Below, one piece after another: positions 55,787 through 64,000 of a DNA stretch of 64,000 bases; within the stretch, counting starts at the first letter, position 1; each line of letters begins with the position of its first letter. The translations under genes were made by a program, and so were the position numbers. Under the pieces are notes generated by a model. The model searched no databases and was not told the origin of the DNA. It worked only from the letters and a program-made list of their open reading frames with translations. The stretch is from Methanohalobium evestigatum Z-7303 (GTDB lineage: Archaea > Halobacteriota > Methanosarcinia > Methanosarcinales > Methanosarcinaceae): contig NC_014254.1 of NCBI RefSeq assembly GCF_000196655.1, forward strand, positions 62,001-126,000, in the 5' to 3' direction.

Positions 55787-56906
55787 CTATAGTCTTTAAC
55801 TCAATGAATTATACTTCTGATTTGTACATCGAATTTTTTCATCCAAGCTTTAGCAAATGACAGTGAATTTCCGATCTTCATGAACACTGTTTTTATGATT
55901 GACCTCATATGCTGTTTTGATTGAACAAACCTTACAGATATTTCTCTTTTAATAGATTTCCATATGAACTCAACGGGGTTTAAATCAGGCGAATACGGAG
56001 GCAGGAACACCAGTATAATACCCAGTTGTTTCGCTTTCATGGTCGTTTTCAGTGCATGATGTGCTCTGGCATTATCCATAATCAACACGATAGGTCTACC
56101 ATGATTGATTCTTGATATTTCCTCGAGGAATTCACAGACATCATCAGATTTTGATGAATCTTTGAATTCGATCAGGTTGTTACCGTTTATGGAATAAAAT
56201 GCAAAAGCATTTGCTTTTATGTAATCCGTGTTCTTGTAAATCACGGGTTTATCAAACGACCAGAGTCTCTGTGTATTGGCTCTGGTCTGTGGAGACGATT
56301 CATCCATGAACCCTATTACATAGGGTTCATCGGTCTCAGTGTTTAAGAGAGTAAGTATGTCTTCGAGGTTTTTTTAAAATCTCATCAGCATTTTCAGGTT
56401 TTCTGTAGTCGTAAGTATATGGTTTGGAATGTTTCATGCCAAACTGTATCATTATGATTCTTATCTGTTTGAGAGAATATTCAACCCCGTACTTTTGTAT
56501 AACGAGCTGCCTGACTTCATTAGTAGTCCACAGGCTCCTCTCTTTAAGTATATCCTTGAGTTCATCAAACTGTTGTTGTGTGAGTTTGTGTTCTCTGCCC
56601 TTGCTTACCATAGGAACTAGTGCCTCATAACCACCTTTATTCCATCTATCCTGCCAGTAATACCCGGTCATTTTAGTGATACCAACTTTGTCAGCAGCTT
56701 CGCTGACAGAGTCTCCAAGATACCTGAATTTGCAGAAATATAGCCGTCTCAACATCCTGGCATTAGTCTCGGTTTTTATTAGAGTGTTGAGCTGGTCAAG
56801 TGTCACATGATGCTCAATATCTATCTGGTCTTTTCTTCGTTGTTTCATAAGAAGATATATGCTGTTTGAGTATAAAGAGCTACGTATCAAACTATAATTG
56901 ATTTAT
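55787..56906 (-). mobile_element. IS630-family insertion sequence
   Basis: About 1.1 kb carrying one transposase gene split by a single-base frame change. The ends are placed at TA dinucleotides (TA is the usual IS630 target duplication): ACTATAGTCTTTAA at the left and, inverted, ATTATAGTTTGATA at the right. These are short imperfect inverted repeats, so the boundaries are approximate. The element is inserted beside copy 3 of the conserved RNA motif. Confidence 0.65.
55801..56890 (-). CDS. IS630 transposase, two frames joined at a run of seven A
   Basis: The upstream frame (56336-56890) encodes the helix-turn-helix region (SVSEAADKVGITKMTGYYW). The downstream frame encodes the DDE domain: VIGFMDESSPQTRAN (first Asp), VLIMDNARAHHALK (second Asp) and YSPDLNPVEFIWKSIKRE (Glu). 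The frames overlap, and the junction lies at TTTTAAAAAAACC (56366-56378): removing one A (or a +1/-2 shift there) fuses them into about 363 residues without loss. Transcriptional or ribosomal slippage on the A run is possible, as in other IS families; otherwise it is an inactivating one-base insertion. Confidence 0.8.
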
Positions 56907-56998
56907 ACACCTGATTAAGTTTTTTGTTCTACTCTAAAATGTAACTACTGTAACGGTATATTTATCAAACTTATATCTATATATTTTAGTAGGGTATA

Positions 56999-58231
56999 AT
57001 GACAGATAACAAAGAATATGCTAGCTCTCATCTTAAGGAATTTTTTTATTTATTTAACAATATGAATGATGCAGCATTTGTACATGACCTTGCTGGCAAT
57101 TTCCTGGACATTAATAATACAGCTATCCAAAGATTAGGGTATCCAAAAGATGAATTACTTTCAATGGGACCCCATAGTATAGATGCTCCAGAATATGCAG
57201 AAAAAGTTAATAACATCATAAAACAGATTAGCGAAGAAAAACAGCTAACCTTCGAAAGTGTGCATATTACAAAAAGTGGCGAAAGGATACCTGTAGAAAT
57301 CAGTTCCAATATAATCCAATACAAAGAACAACCAGCGATTCTTAGTATTGCACGTGATATCACCGAAAGAAAAAGAGCGGAACTTAATGAAAAAAGGTAT
57401 AGATTACTTTTTGAAAAAGCAGATGATGCTATTTTTATCTTAGAAGGAGAAGGTGATGGTACAGGAAATATTGTTGATGCAAATCAAAAAGCAGCAGATA
57501 TCCACGGCTATTCCTTAGATGAAATTCTTAACATGCATATAACAGATCTGGGTACACAAAGTGTTGCCGATGAGTTTCCTCTCCGATTGAAGCGTGTCTT
57601 TGAGGGTGAATGGATAAAAGATGAATTGAACCATCTGGATAAAAATGGTAATGTTATCTGGATGGAAGTAAATGCAGGACAAGTGGAACTGGATGGTCAC
57701 AAATATATATTCGCCATTGAAAGAGATATCACCTGGAGGATACAACTGGAAACAAATCTTAAACAAGAACATGATCAGTTAGAAAAACAAAACCAGATAA
57801 GAAGTATATTAACAGGAATACTCCCTACTTTATTAAAGGAAAGTCCCAAAGAAAAGAGGAGAGTAATTCTCAAACAGATGCTTGATATGATTGAAAAGTG
57901 TATGTTTCATGGTGAATGTTTAAATATGACTCAATTTGAATATAATAACATTAACACCAGTAATGTAGGATATATGAGTTGTGAAGTGATAAACCAACTT
58001 GGTGGGGATTTTTCAGTAGACACATCTAATCAGAATGATGTGCAATTTGCCATCAAGGGCACAGGATGTCCATGGGGGATAGAGCAGGCAAAAATGAATC
58101 CTATTCTATGCAATCTGACAAATGGTATTATTGCACGGACTGTTTCAAATGTATACAAAAATCCTAACGTTAAAACCATGAAAACAATGGGTAATGGCGA
58201 TGAGTGCTGTTATTTTTTAATACATCATTGA
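56999..58231 (+). CDS. PAS-PAS sensor with methanogen output domain
   Basis: 410 residues, cytoplasmic. PAS1 spans about 12-128 (NNMNDAAFVHDLAGNFLDIN, ending ARDITERK) and PAS2 about 133-255 (LFEKADDAIFILEGEGDG, ending ERDITWR). After a coiled linker, the C-terminal 140 residues hold EKCMFHGECLNM, GTGCPWGIEQAKMNPILCNL and GDECCYFLIHH. This resembles the 'methanogen output domain 1' (MetOD1) found behind PAS domains in Methanosarcina sensors, which is V4R-like with conserved Cys. No kinase core is present, so it likely signals by protein or DNA-regulator contact. Family call from memory. Confidence 0.7.
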   Translation: MTDNKEYASSHLKEFFYLFNNMNDAAFVHDLAGNFLDINNTAIQRLGYPKDELLSMGPHSIDAPEYAEKVNNIIKQISEEKQLTFESVHITKSGERIPVEISSNIIQYKEQPAILSIARDITERKRAELNEKRYRLLFEKADDAIFILEGEGDGTGNIVDANQKAADIHGYSLDEILNMHITDLGTQSVADEFPLRLKRVFEGEWIKDELNHLDKNGNVIWMEVNAGQVELDGHKYIFAIERDITWRIQLETNLKQEHDQLEKQNQIRSILTGILPTLLKESPKEKRRVILKQMLDMIEKCMFHGECLNMTQFEYNNINTSNVGYMSCEVINQLGGDFSVDTSNQNDVQFAIKGTGCPWGIEQAKMNPILCNLTNGIIARTVSNVYKNPNVKTMKTMGNGDECCYFLIHH

Positions 58232-58385
58232 ACTATCACTTGTCTAAAGACCAAGTAGTTTCAAGAGGTGTTTATTCATAACAGAGTCTTACTTTTTCAA
58301 TCAAAGATTAAAAGACATTTGTAAGTTTACTATTTAAAGAGTCCTTTTTGAGTAGTTCATACTGTACTGTTCAGTTAAAGATTAT

Positions 58386-58788
58386 TTATAGTTTAATCAT
58401 TTCATTTACATTTTCACTAACTTTTTCTTTAACTAGCGCCGCAAGAGAGGTTGATTTCTCTGTTTTCCTTCTGAATGTATTATATTCATATACTATTTCA
58501 TCAGGTAATTTGTCCTGTATAATTTGCGTACCCAGCTCATTACAGCCGGATTCATGTTCTATATATTGGCCAACACATACCCATATAGATTTCGGTGATT
58601 TGATATATACTGATCACATTACTACCTTCTGGTTTAACTTTCAATTTATTACCAAAAGAGTCTGTAGCCAAGATACCCCCATCTGTATTGTTCTGTTCAC
58701 CTTTTATACATATTTTCAATGTCTCCCCTTTATCTGGTTTAACTAAATATATTTTTGTTGTATTTTTTCGAAATTCCACACTTCCCAT
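58386..58788 (-). pseudogene. Frameshifted small gene
   Basis: The first frame from ATG at 58788 reads MGSVEFRKNTTKIYLVKPDK, LKVKPEGSNVISIYQ. Then a one-base shift near 58598-58606 moves the obvious coding sense to a second frame: SPKSIWVCVGQYIEHESGCN, LGTQIIQDKLPDEIVYEYN, ending KEKVSENVNEMIKL at TAA (58386). The rejoined protein would be about 134 residues. No family recognised. It is a pseudogene unless the shift is a sequencing error. Confidence 0.5.
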
Positions 58789-58968
58789 AATATCACATAA
58801 ATAGAAATATATAAAATCCTTCTATAAAATTTCCATGATTATTTATTAATTTTTATATGTAAGATTTTTATTAATTATAAAAGTCAGTGGCCTCTGCCAC
58901 ATATGTACAGTAGATAATATTAATATTTGAAAATGAACAGTACCCAATATAAATTAAAACAAAATATG

Positions 58969-59133
58969 TCAATTAAACCACTGTAAAAGGTTGTTGATAC
59001 CAAATGCTATTAAGGATAAAATAATCACATATACAACATATAATAAATATTCTTTATCCATTTTCTTTACCCGTACTGATTTTAATATAAGTAAAACCAC
59101 AAATCCAAAAATAAAAAGATAGTGCAGAAACAA
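58969..59133 (-). CDS. Small two-helix membrane protein
   Basis: An open frame gives FLHYLFIFGFVVLLILK, the basic loop SVRVKKMDKE, then YLLYVVYVIILSLIAFGINN and a final LLQWFN. The TTG start would lie just after the stop of the GLUG protein gene; an internal ATG at 59061 gives only 30 residues. The helix-basic-helix pattern supports coding, but the upstream part overlaps the terminator of the GLUG gene. Confidence 0.4.
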   Translation of the reverse strand: MFLHYLFIFGFVVLLILKSVRVKKMDKEYLLYVVYVIILSLIAFGINNLLQWFN

Positions 59134-59141
59134 ACTGCACT
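59121..59141 (-). terminator. Terminator of the GLUG surface-protein gene
   Basis: On the minus strand AGTGCAG-TTTGTTT-CTGCACT forms a 7-bp stem, followed by ATCTTTTTATTTTT. It overlaps the stop codon. Confidence 0.6.
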
Positions 59142-62100
59142 TAATTTTGTCTTCTCAAAACCATGTAAACTGCACCAAGTACACCGAGAGCCAATAATGA
59201 ACTGAATCCAGGAGTAGATTCTGATTCCTCAGATTCATTTTGCTCTGTATCGGGTTTCGGTTCTGTTTCAGGTTCTGGCTCAGTTTTCTCTTCTTCAACT
59301 GTCTCTATTTCATCTCCTACTACAGTGAATACCGAGAATCCTGGAGTTGTAGCGGTGAAATGCAGCAGTTCATCATCTTCTGCTTTTTTGTTAGTCGGGA
59401 GGTCGTGCCATTCACCGCTGTGATATCTTGCCAACCGGATAGAATCCACATCGATGTTGTTCTCCTCGACCCACTCCTTGGTAACCTCGAACTCGATAAG
59501 CAGGTTGTCTGAATTATCATCCGAAACAGTACCTTCACTTCCTACAGTGATGCTCATTTTGCTGTAAGTTCGGGTTTTAGATTGTTCAGCTCCATCTGGT
59601 GTATCGCTCTCATCAGTTTCAGTCGGTGATTTGACATCGTCAGGCAATGTTTCAAGTGTTTCTACTTTGGCAACTACACGTCCCATGTTTTCCTTTGACT
59701 CAAAACTAATACCTTTTACAGAGTCGCTTTGTTCATCGAAGTCGTATTCAGTGGTTTTACCTACTGAAACAACCTTTTGTTTGGAATCTGAAGATAGGAC
59801 ATTTTCATTCGGCATATTCTGTCCTACACTTACTCTTCCTGAACTATCGGTTTCTTGGTCATCAGATTCATCTTTTGGAGGTGTTTCTGGTACTATTATA
59901 TGGGTATTGTTCTGTAAATATGGATATGATTCCTTAGAACCAGAGTCGACACTCCATGTGTTTTCGAAATCCAAAGCCATGTTATCCATTGCAGCGTTAC
60001 CTACCATCTCAGAAGTTGTGAGAGCTGTTCCACCATCTGATGAAGTTTGACCTGTTGTATCGGTATCCCAGTAGGCATCTTCGACGGTCGCATCGTTTTC
60101 GTTCGTTCCGATGAGGCCGCCTATAGTGCTGCCCTCGGTTGTAACTTCTCCAGTCGAGTATGATAGGTTCACGGTGCCAGGGGAGTTCAGCCCAACGAGT
60201 CCACCAACGTTTTTATCTCCATCAACATCTCCAAGAGCGTATGTGTTTGTCACAAGGTCATATTCGTTCCAGCCGATAAGTCCTCCGACGTTTTCATTAC
60301 CTTCTACACTACCGGTTGCATATGACTGTTTTACTGTAGTAAGTCCTTTACTATTATATCCAATAAGTCCTCCTACATTATTTCTTTCAGGGGCGGTTAT
60401 ATCCCCGGTCGCGTTCGAAGTTTTTACAGTTCCTCCTAGATTGAAACCAACTAGACCTCCAAATCCAGATGGTAACTGACCTTGAGTTTCTACCTTATTA
60501 GAAACAGTATCAACCGTCTCAACCTTTCCCATCGCACTTGAGTTGTCAATAGTACCACGTTTGTTGCGACCAACGAGTCCCCCCAGGTTCCTTTCACCAC
60601 TAACATCACCAGTGGCATATGAGTCGGTTACAAAGTCATTTTCGTTCTGGCCAACTAATCCACCCACATATTCATAACCACTAATATCACCAGTTGCATA
60701 TGATTCACTAACTGTTTTTGGTTCAGATGCCAAATTGTAGCCGACGAGGCCGCCGACGTAGGTCGCACCTTCGGCATTCACATCACCTGTAGCGTTTGAC
60801 AGTTCAATGTGTCCAATGTTAAATCCGATGAGGCCGCCGAAATTCTCAGGAGATGACGCTCCGTCGTGGACAGTTACTGTTCCGCTGGCGCTCGACTGGA
60901 GGATTGTGGCGCCCTTATTTATTCCAGCAAGCCCACCGACATCTTCAGAACCAGACACATTACCGGTAGAGTAACTCTGGTATACAGTACCAACATGGTC
61001 TACAGTACCAACATTATATTCACCAACGAGCCCACCGACATTATCAGAACCATTCACATCACCAGTAGAGTAACTATGGTTTACAGTACCTTGATAATTA
61101 TAACCAACGAGCCCACCGACATCTTTAGAACCATTCACATCACCGGTAGAGTAACTATGATTTACAGTACCTTGATCATTCCAACCAACGAGCCCACCGA
61201 CAAGCTTAGCACCAGTCACATTGGTGTCTTCAAGTCCCACATTATTGATTTCTGAACTATTGGTAAATCCAAAAAGCCCGACATTACTGGCACTTGGTCT
61301 ATCAATTTGAAGTCCTGCTATTGTGTGGTTTTGACCGTCAAAAGTGCCTGTGAATCTTGTTGTCGAATTACCAATCGGCTTGAATCCGTTGTCGCCGTTG
61401 GCCGAGGCACTCGCCACTTCGTCGTAACCCTTGGTGTTTTTGTCGAGGTCGGAGATTAGTGTAAAGTTGGCATCGAGGTTCTCGCGGGTGTTGTTGAGGT
61501 GGTACCAGTTAGCTATTTTATAGGGGTTGGATTCAGTTCCGTTACCATCAGCGTACGATGGTTGAAGTCCTGGTGCAGGTTCTTGAGTGTTATCCAATAA
61601 ATAAGGATACGACATCTTGCTGTTATCAATAACATTCCATGTATTCGTGAAGTCGAACCCATCTAAATTAGTCTCGGCATTATTGCCGGTCATTTCGGCG
61701 GTTGTAAGTCCTATACTACTGCCAGCAGAGTTATCTTGTCCCGATGTTTCGGTGTCCCAATAACTATTATCAGTAGAACCACTATTATTTAAACCTACGA
61801 GCCCACCGACATAATCACTAGAACCAGTCACATTACCAGTAGAGTAACTCTGGTCGATAGAACCATAATTCCAACCAACGAGCCCACCAACACTACTAGA
61901 ACCAGAACCAGTCACATTACTGGTAGAGTAACTCTGGTTTACAGTACCACCATCATTCCAACCAACGAGCCCTCCAACACTATAACCAGAACCAGTTACA
62001 TTACCGGTAGAGTAACTCTGGTTTACAGTACCATAACTATGACCTACGAGCCCACCGACATAAGCATAAGCATAATCACCAGTCACATTGATATTCTCAA

Positions 62101-64000
62101 GTCCCACATTACTGACTTTTGAATTGCCACCAATTTCTGCAAAAAGCCCGACCTTATTGGCACTTGGTCTATCTATATGAAGTTCTGTTATCTTGTGGTT
62201 TTGACCGTCAAAAGTACCTGTGAATTGGTTGTTATCATCACCAATTCCTATCGGCTCGAATCCAGCACCGCCGTTTGCAGTTTCGTTTGCCACTGAATCA
62301 TAACCATCTGTTGTTTCATTCAGGTCGTTGACGAGAGTGAAGTTGGCATCGAGGTTTTCACGGGTGTTGTTGAGGTGGTACCAAGTCGCTATCTCGTATT
62401 CATTGCCCTCAGTACCGTCACCATCAGCATACAATATTTGGAGCCCGGGTTCTGGTTCTTGATTATTATCTACTAAGTAAGGGTAGGATATGTTACTGGA
62501 ATCAAGAACATCCCACGTGCTACCAAAGTCGAAACCATTCATGTTGTTTTTAGCGGCTTCACCTTTCATTTTGGCGGTTGTGAGAGCCACTCCACCATCG
62601 GATGATGATTGTCCCGATGTTTCGGTGTCCCAATATGAATTATCAACAGTTCCCTCATCATTGTATCCAATCAAACCTTTGTTCATGAACATTGCACTGA
62701 ATCTACCATTCATTTCTTGCATACTATCGAAGTGAGAACCTTCAATGTCTATTCCAAAGTCCTTTCCTTTGTAGACAGTTATTGTTTCAATACCTGAATC
62801 ACTCCACGAACCATAGGTATCGAGATTCATTATATTTATCCGTGATTCGCCCTCTGGAGTATCAACAACGATATATGCTTTTGCAGATGCATCGTTATAT
62901 GAGTGATGTCCACTAGCATCCCATTTAAATTCAAGTTCCGTTGTTTCCTGAGATGTAGTACGGTATTCCCAACTACTCTCATAGTTATTAGAATCCCAAT
63001 TGAAATCTATACCATTATCAAATACACCTGTATGAGAAACTGAATGAGAATCAGGTCCAGAAGAACTCCATACTGATACTCGATTTATCGTGGATTCCAC
63101 AGTACCAATAGAATATGAATTCGATATGTTACCTGAACTATATCCAACAAAACCAGATGTTTCAGAAAATCCAGTCACGTTAGCAATAGAATAAGATTTA
63201 GTCACATTACTTTCGTTGATGTATCCTACAAGCCCACCTACTTTTTCAGATCCAGTCACATTACCTGTGGAGTAACTTTGATAAACAAAACCATCATTAT
63301 TATAACCAACAAGAGCACCGACTGCAGAATCACCCGTAATATTGACATCTTTAAGACTTACATTGCTAATTGAATTTCCATCTGTATATCCAAATAAACC
63401 AACATTATTTTCACCTAACCTGTTTATTACAAGATTTGATATGTTGTATCCATTTCCATCAAAAGTACCTGTGAAAGGATTATCATTGCTATCATTACCA
63501 ATCGGCTCGAATCCATCCGCAGAGTTCTCAACTACTTCTTCATAACCATCGGTTGTTTCATTCAGGTCGTTGACGAGCGTGAAGTTGGCATCGAGGTTCT
63601 CGCGGGTGTTGTTGAGGTGGTACCAGTTATCAATCTGGTAAGGTTTATCCTCAGTTCCATCTCCTCCTGCATAGTTATTACTGACAGTATATGATGCATT
63701 CAAAGGTAGGTTATCCACACTATCCGTATTCGAATTTATCGTGTAAGAAGAATCACAGATACCATCGCCGTTCTCATCGATGTTTGTTTGACTGAAACCA
63801 TCACCTGAGCGGTTTGCCCAGTAATTACCTCCCAGATATGGGCCGCCCATTATATTGGTGCCGCTTTTCTTTGAAATGTTCCAGTTATTACCTGTACAGC
63901 TGTCATTTACGTAGGCATTATTTGTATTGTTCAGGTAATTGTTGTAGATTAGATTATTACTGGGAGCGTTACCATTACTATTTTGATCTAAAGAGATACC
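59141..64000 (-). CDS. Giant GLUG-repeat surface protein, PGF-CTERM, 5' end outside the window
   Basis: At least 1619 residues; the frame is open through the window edge, so the start is missing. The visible N-terminus is the end of a NosD-type beta-helix (GGPYLGGNYWANRSGDGFSQ). Three large blocks follow, two of them opened by a YADGDGTE-like entry and all by YHLNNTRENLDANFTL. Each carries many GLUG repeats (VGGLVGYNxxG...V..SYSTGNVTGS) and ends SSDGGxALTTxxMxG. A PGF-pre-PGF-like domain precedes STPGFSSLLALGVLGAVYMV plus LRRQN, a clear PGF-CTERM anchor. GLUG repeats are found in secreted adhesins and IgA-peptidase-like proteins. The repeat DNA is nearly identical between units and richer in GC than the flanks. 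Confidence 0.85.
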   Translation of the reverse strand, partial: GISLDQNSNGNAPSNNLIYNNYLNNTNNAYVNDSCTGNNWNISKKSGTNIMGGPYLGGNYWANRSGDGFSQTNIDENGDGICDSSYTINSNTDSVDNLPLNASYTVSNNYAGGDGTEDKPYQIDNWYHLNNTRENLDANFTLVNDLNETTDGYEEVVENSADGFEPIGNDSNDNPFTGTFDGNGYNISNLVINRLGENNVGLFGYTDGNSISNVSLKDVNITGDSAVGALVGYNNDGFVYQSYSTGNVTGSEKVGGLVGYINESNVTKSYSIANVTGFSETSGFVGYSSGNISNSYSIGTVESTINRVSVWSSSGPDSHSVSHTGVFDNGIDFNWDSNNYESSWEYRTTSQETTELEFKWDASGHHSYNDASAKAYIVVDTPEGESRINIMNLDTYGSWSDSGIETITVYKGKDFGIDIEGSHFDSMQEMNGRFSAMFMNKGLIGYNDEGTVDNSYWDTETSGQSSSDGGVALTTAKMKGEAAKNNMNGFDFGSTWDVLDSSNISYPYLVDNNQEPEPGLQILYADGDGTEGNEYEIATWYHLNNTRENLDANFTLVNDLNETTDGYDSVANETANGGAGFEPIGIGDDNNQFTGTFDGQNHKITELHIDRPSANKVGLFAEIGGNSKVSNVGLENINVTGDYAYAYVGGLVGHSYGTVNQSYSTGNVTGSGYSVGGLVGWNDGGTVNQSYSTSNVTGSGSSSVGGLVGWNYGSIDQSYSTGNVTGSSDYVGGLVGLNNSGSTDNSYWDTETSGQDNSAGSSIGLTTAEMTGNNAETNLDGFDFTNTWNVIDNSKMSYPYLLDNTQEPAPGLQPSYADGNGTESNPYKIANWYHLNNTRENLDANFTLISDLDKNTKGYDEVASASANGDNGFKPIGNSTTRFTGTFDGQNHTIAGLQIDRPSASNVGLFGFTNSSEINNVGLEDTNVTGAKLVGGLVGWNDQGTVNHSYSTGDVNGSKDVGGLVGYNYQGTVNHSYSTGDVNGSDNVGGLVGEYNVGTVDHVGTVYQSYSTGNVSGSEDVGGLAGINKGATILQSSASGTVTVHDGASSPENFGGLIGFNIGHIELSNATGDVNAEGATYVGGLVGYNLASEPKTVSESYATGDISGYEYVGGLVGQNENDFVTDSYATGDVSGERNLGGLVGRNKRGTIDNSSAMGKVETVDTVSNKVETQGQLPSGFGGLVGFNLGGTVKTSNATGDITAPERNNVGGLIGYNSKGLTTVKQSYATGSVEGNENVGGLIGWNEYDLVTNTYALGDVDGDKNVGGLVGLNSPGTVNLSYSTGEVTTEGSTIGGLIGTNENDATVEDAYWDTDTTGQTSSDGGTALTTSEMVGNAAMDNMALDFENTWSVDSGSKESYPYLQNNTHIIVPETPPKDESDDQETDSSGRVSVGQNMPNENVLSSDSKQKVVSVGKTTEYDFDEQSDSVKGISFESKENMGRVVAKVETLETLPDDVKSPTETDESDTPDGAEQSKTRTYSKMSITVGSEGTVSDDNSDNLLIEFEVTKEWVEENNIDVDSIRLARYHSGEWHDLPTNKKAEDDELLHFTATTPGFSVFTVVGDEIETVEEEKTEPEPETEPKPDTEQNESEESESTPGFSSLLALGVLGAVYMVLRRQN

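Noticed and set aside
55787-56906. Programmed -1 frameshift in the IS630 transposase
   Set aside because: The frame relation requires +1 or -2, equivalently one surplus A, so a classical -1 heptamer does not explain it.
58348-58746. 132-codon plus-strand frame
   Set aside because: It overlaps a minus-strand gene whose protein sense is convincing once a one-base shift is allowed; the plus product is Ser/Phe/Ile-rich as expected of an antisense frame.

Overview
The window looks like chromosome of a methanogenic archaeon of the Methanosarcinaceae, most likely a halophilic, AT-rich member (a Methanohalobium-like genome is my best guess, by inference only). The grounds are UPF0228-family proteins, many PGF-pre-PGF and PGF-CTERM type surface proteins, a Methanosarcina-type S-layer domain, archaeal archaellin/pilin signals, PAS sensors with a methanogen-type output domain, TATA-box promoters, strong GGAGG ribosome binding sites, and in-frame TAG codons that suggest pyrrolysine decoding. 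TAG is rare as a final stop here (by eye, only two likely genes end in it).

Layout. 0-7.2 kb: a DUF1998 helicase remnant and a giant secreted subtilase carrying two S-layer domains. 7.2-9.4 kb: a phospholipase-D-like protein behind a hairpin-rich leader. 9.6-16 kb: a tight three-gene operon of a tubulin/FtsZ-like protein, a membrane GTPase and a bitopic protein whose outer part is a PGF-pre-PGF domain. An archaellin-like gene lies just upstream of it. 17.6-22.1 kb: an IS200/IS605 (tnpB-only) insertion flanked by a truncated small gene and a 5'-truncated defence-type helicase. 22.3-24.5 kb: a PAS histidine kinase interrupted by an in-frame TAG. 25-30 kb: a secreted AttH/CrtC-like protein, membrane proteins, a CPBP protease and a candidate small RNA.

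30-48.5 kb: a surface-protein island. It holds TIGR04279-like adhesins (two sharing a nearly identical 0.54 kb block), UPF0228 paralogues, paired secreted proteins, decayed copies, a beta-helix protein and two pilins. Four copies of a conserved promoter-proximal motif recur here. 48.8-54.8 kb: a lone response regulator, several uncharacterised small genes, recombinase and transposase debris, and a DMT-type transporter. 55-57 kb: two copies of a conserved RNA-like hairpin motif (a third lies at 25.2 kb) and an IS630 element. 57-64 kb: a PAS/MetOD1-type sensor, decayed or small genes, and a very large GLUG/NosD surface protein running off the window end.

The dominant theme is the cell envelope: adhesins, pilins, sorting signals, and a tubulin-GTPase operon that may couple cytoplasmic filaments to the surface. 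Strongest leads: the tubulin/GTPase/PGF-pre-PGF operon, the three-copy RNA motif, the in-frame amber codons, the recurring GGAGG-N7/8-ATC/ATT starts, and a 22-bp palindrome (TTTTACTT-N6-AAGTAAAA) found four times.
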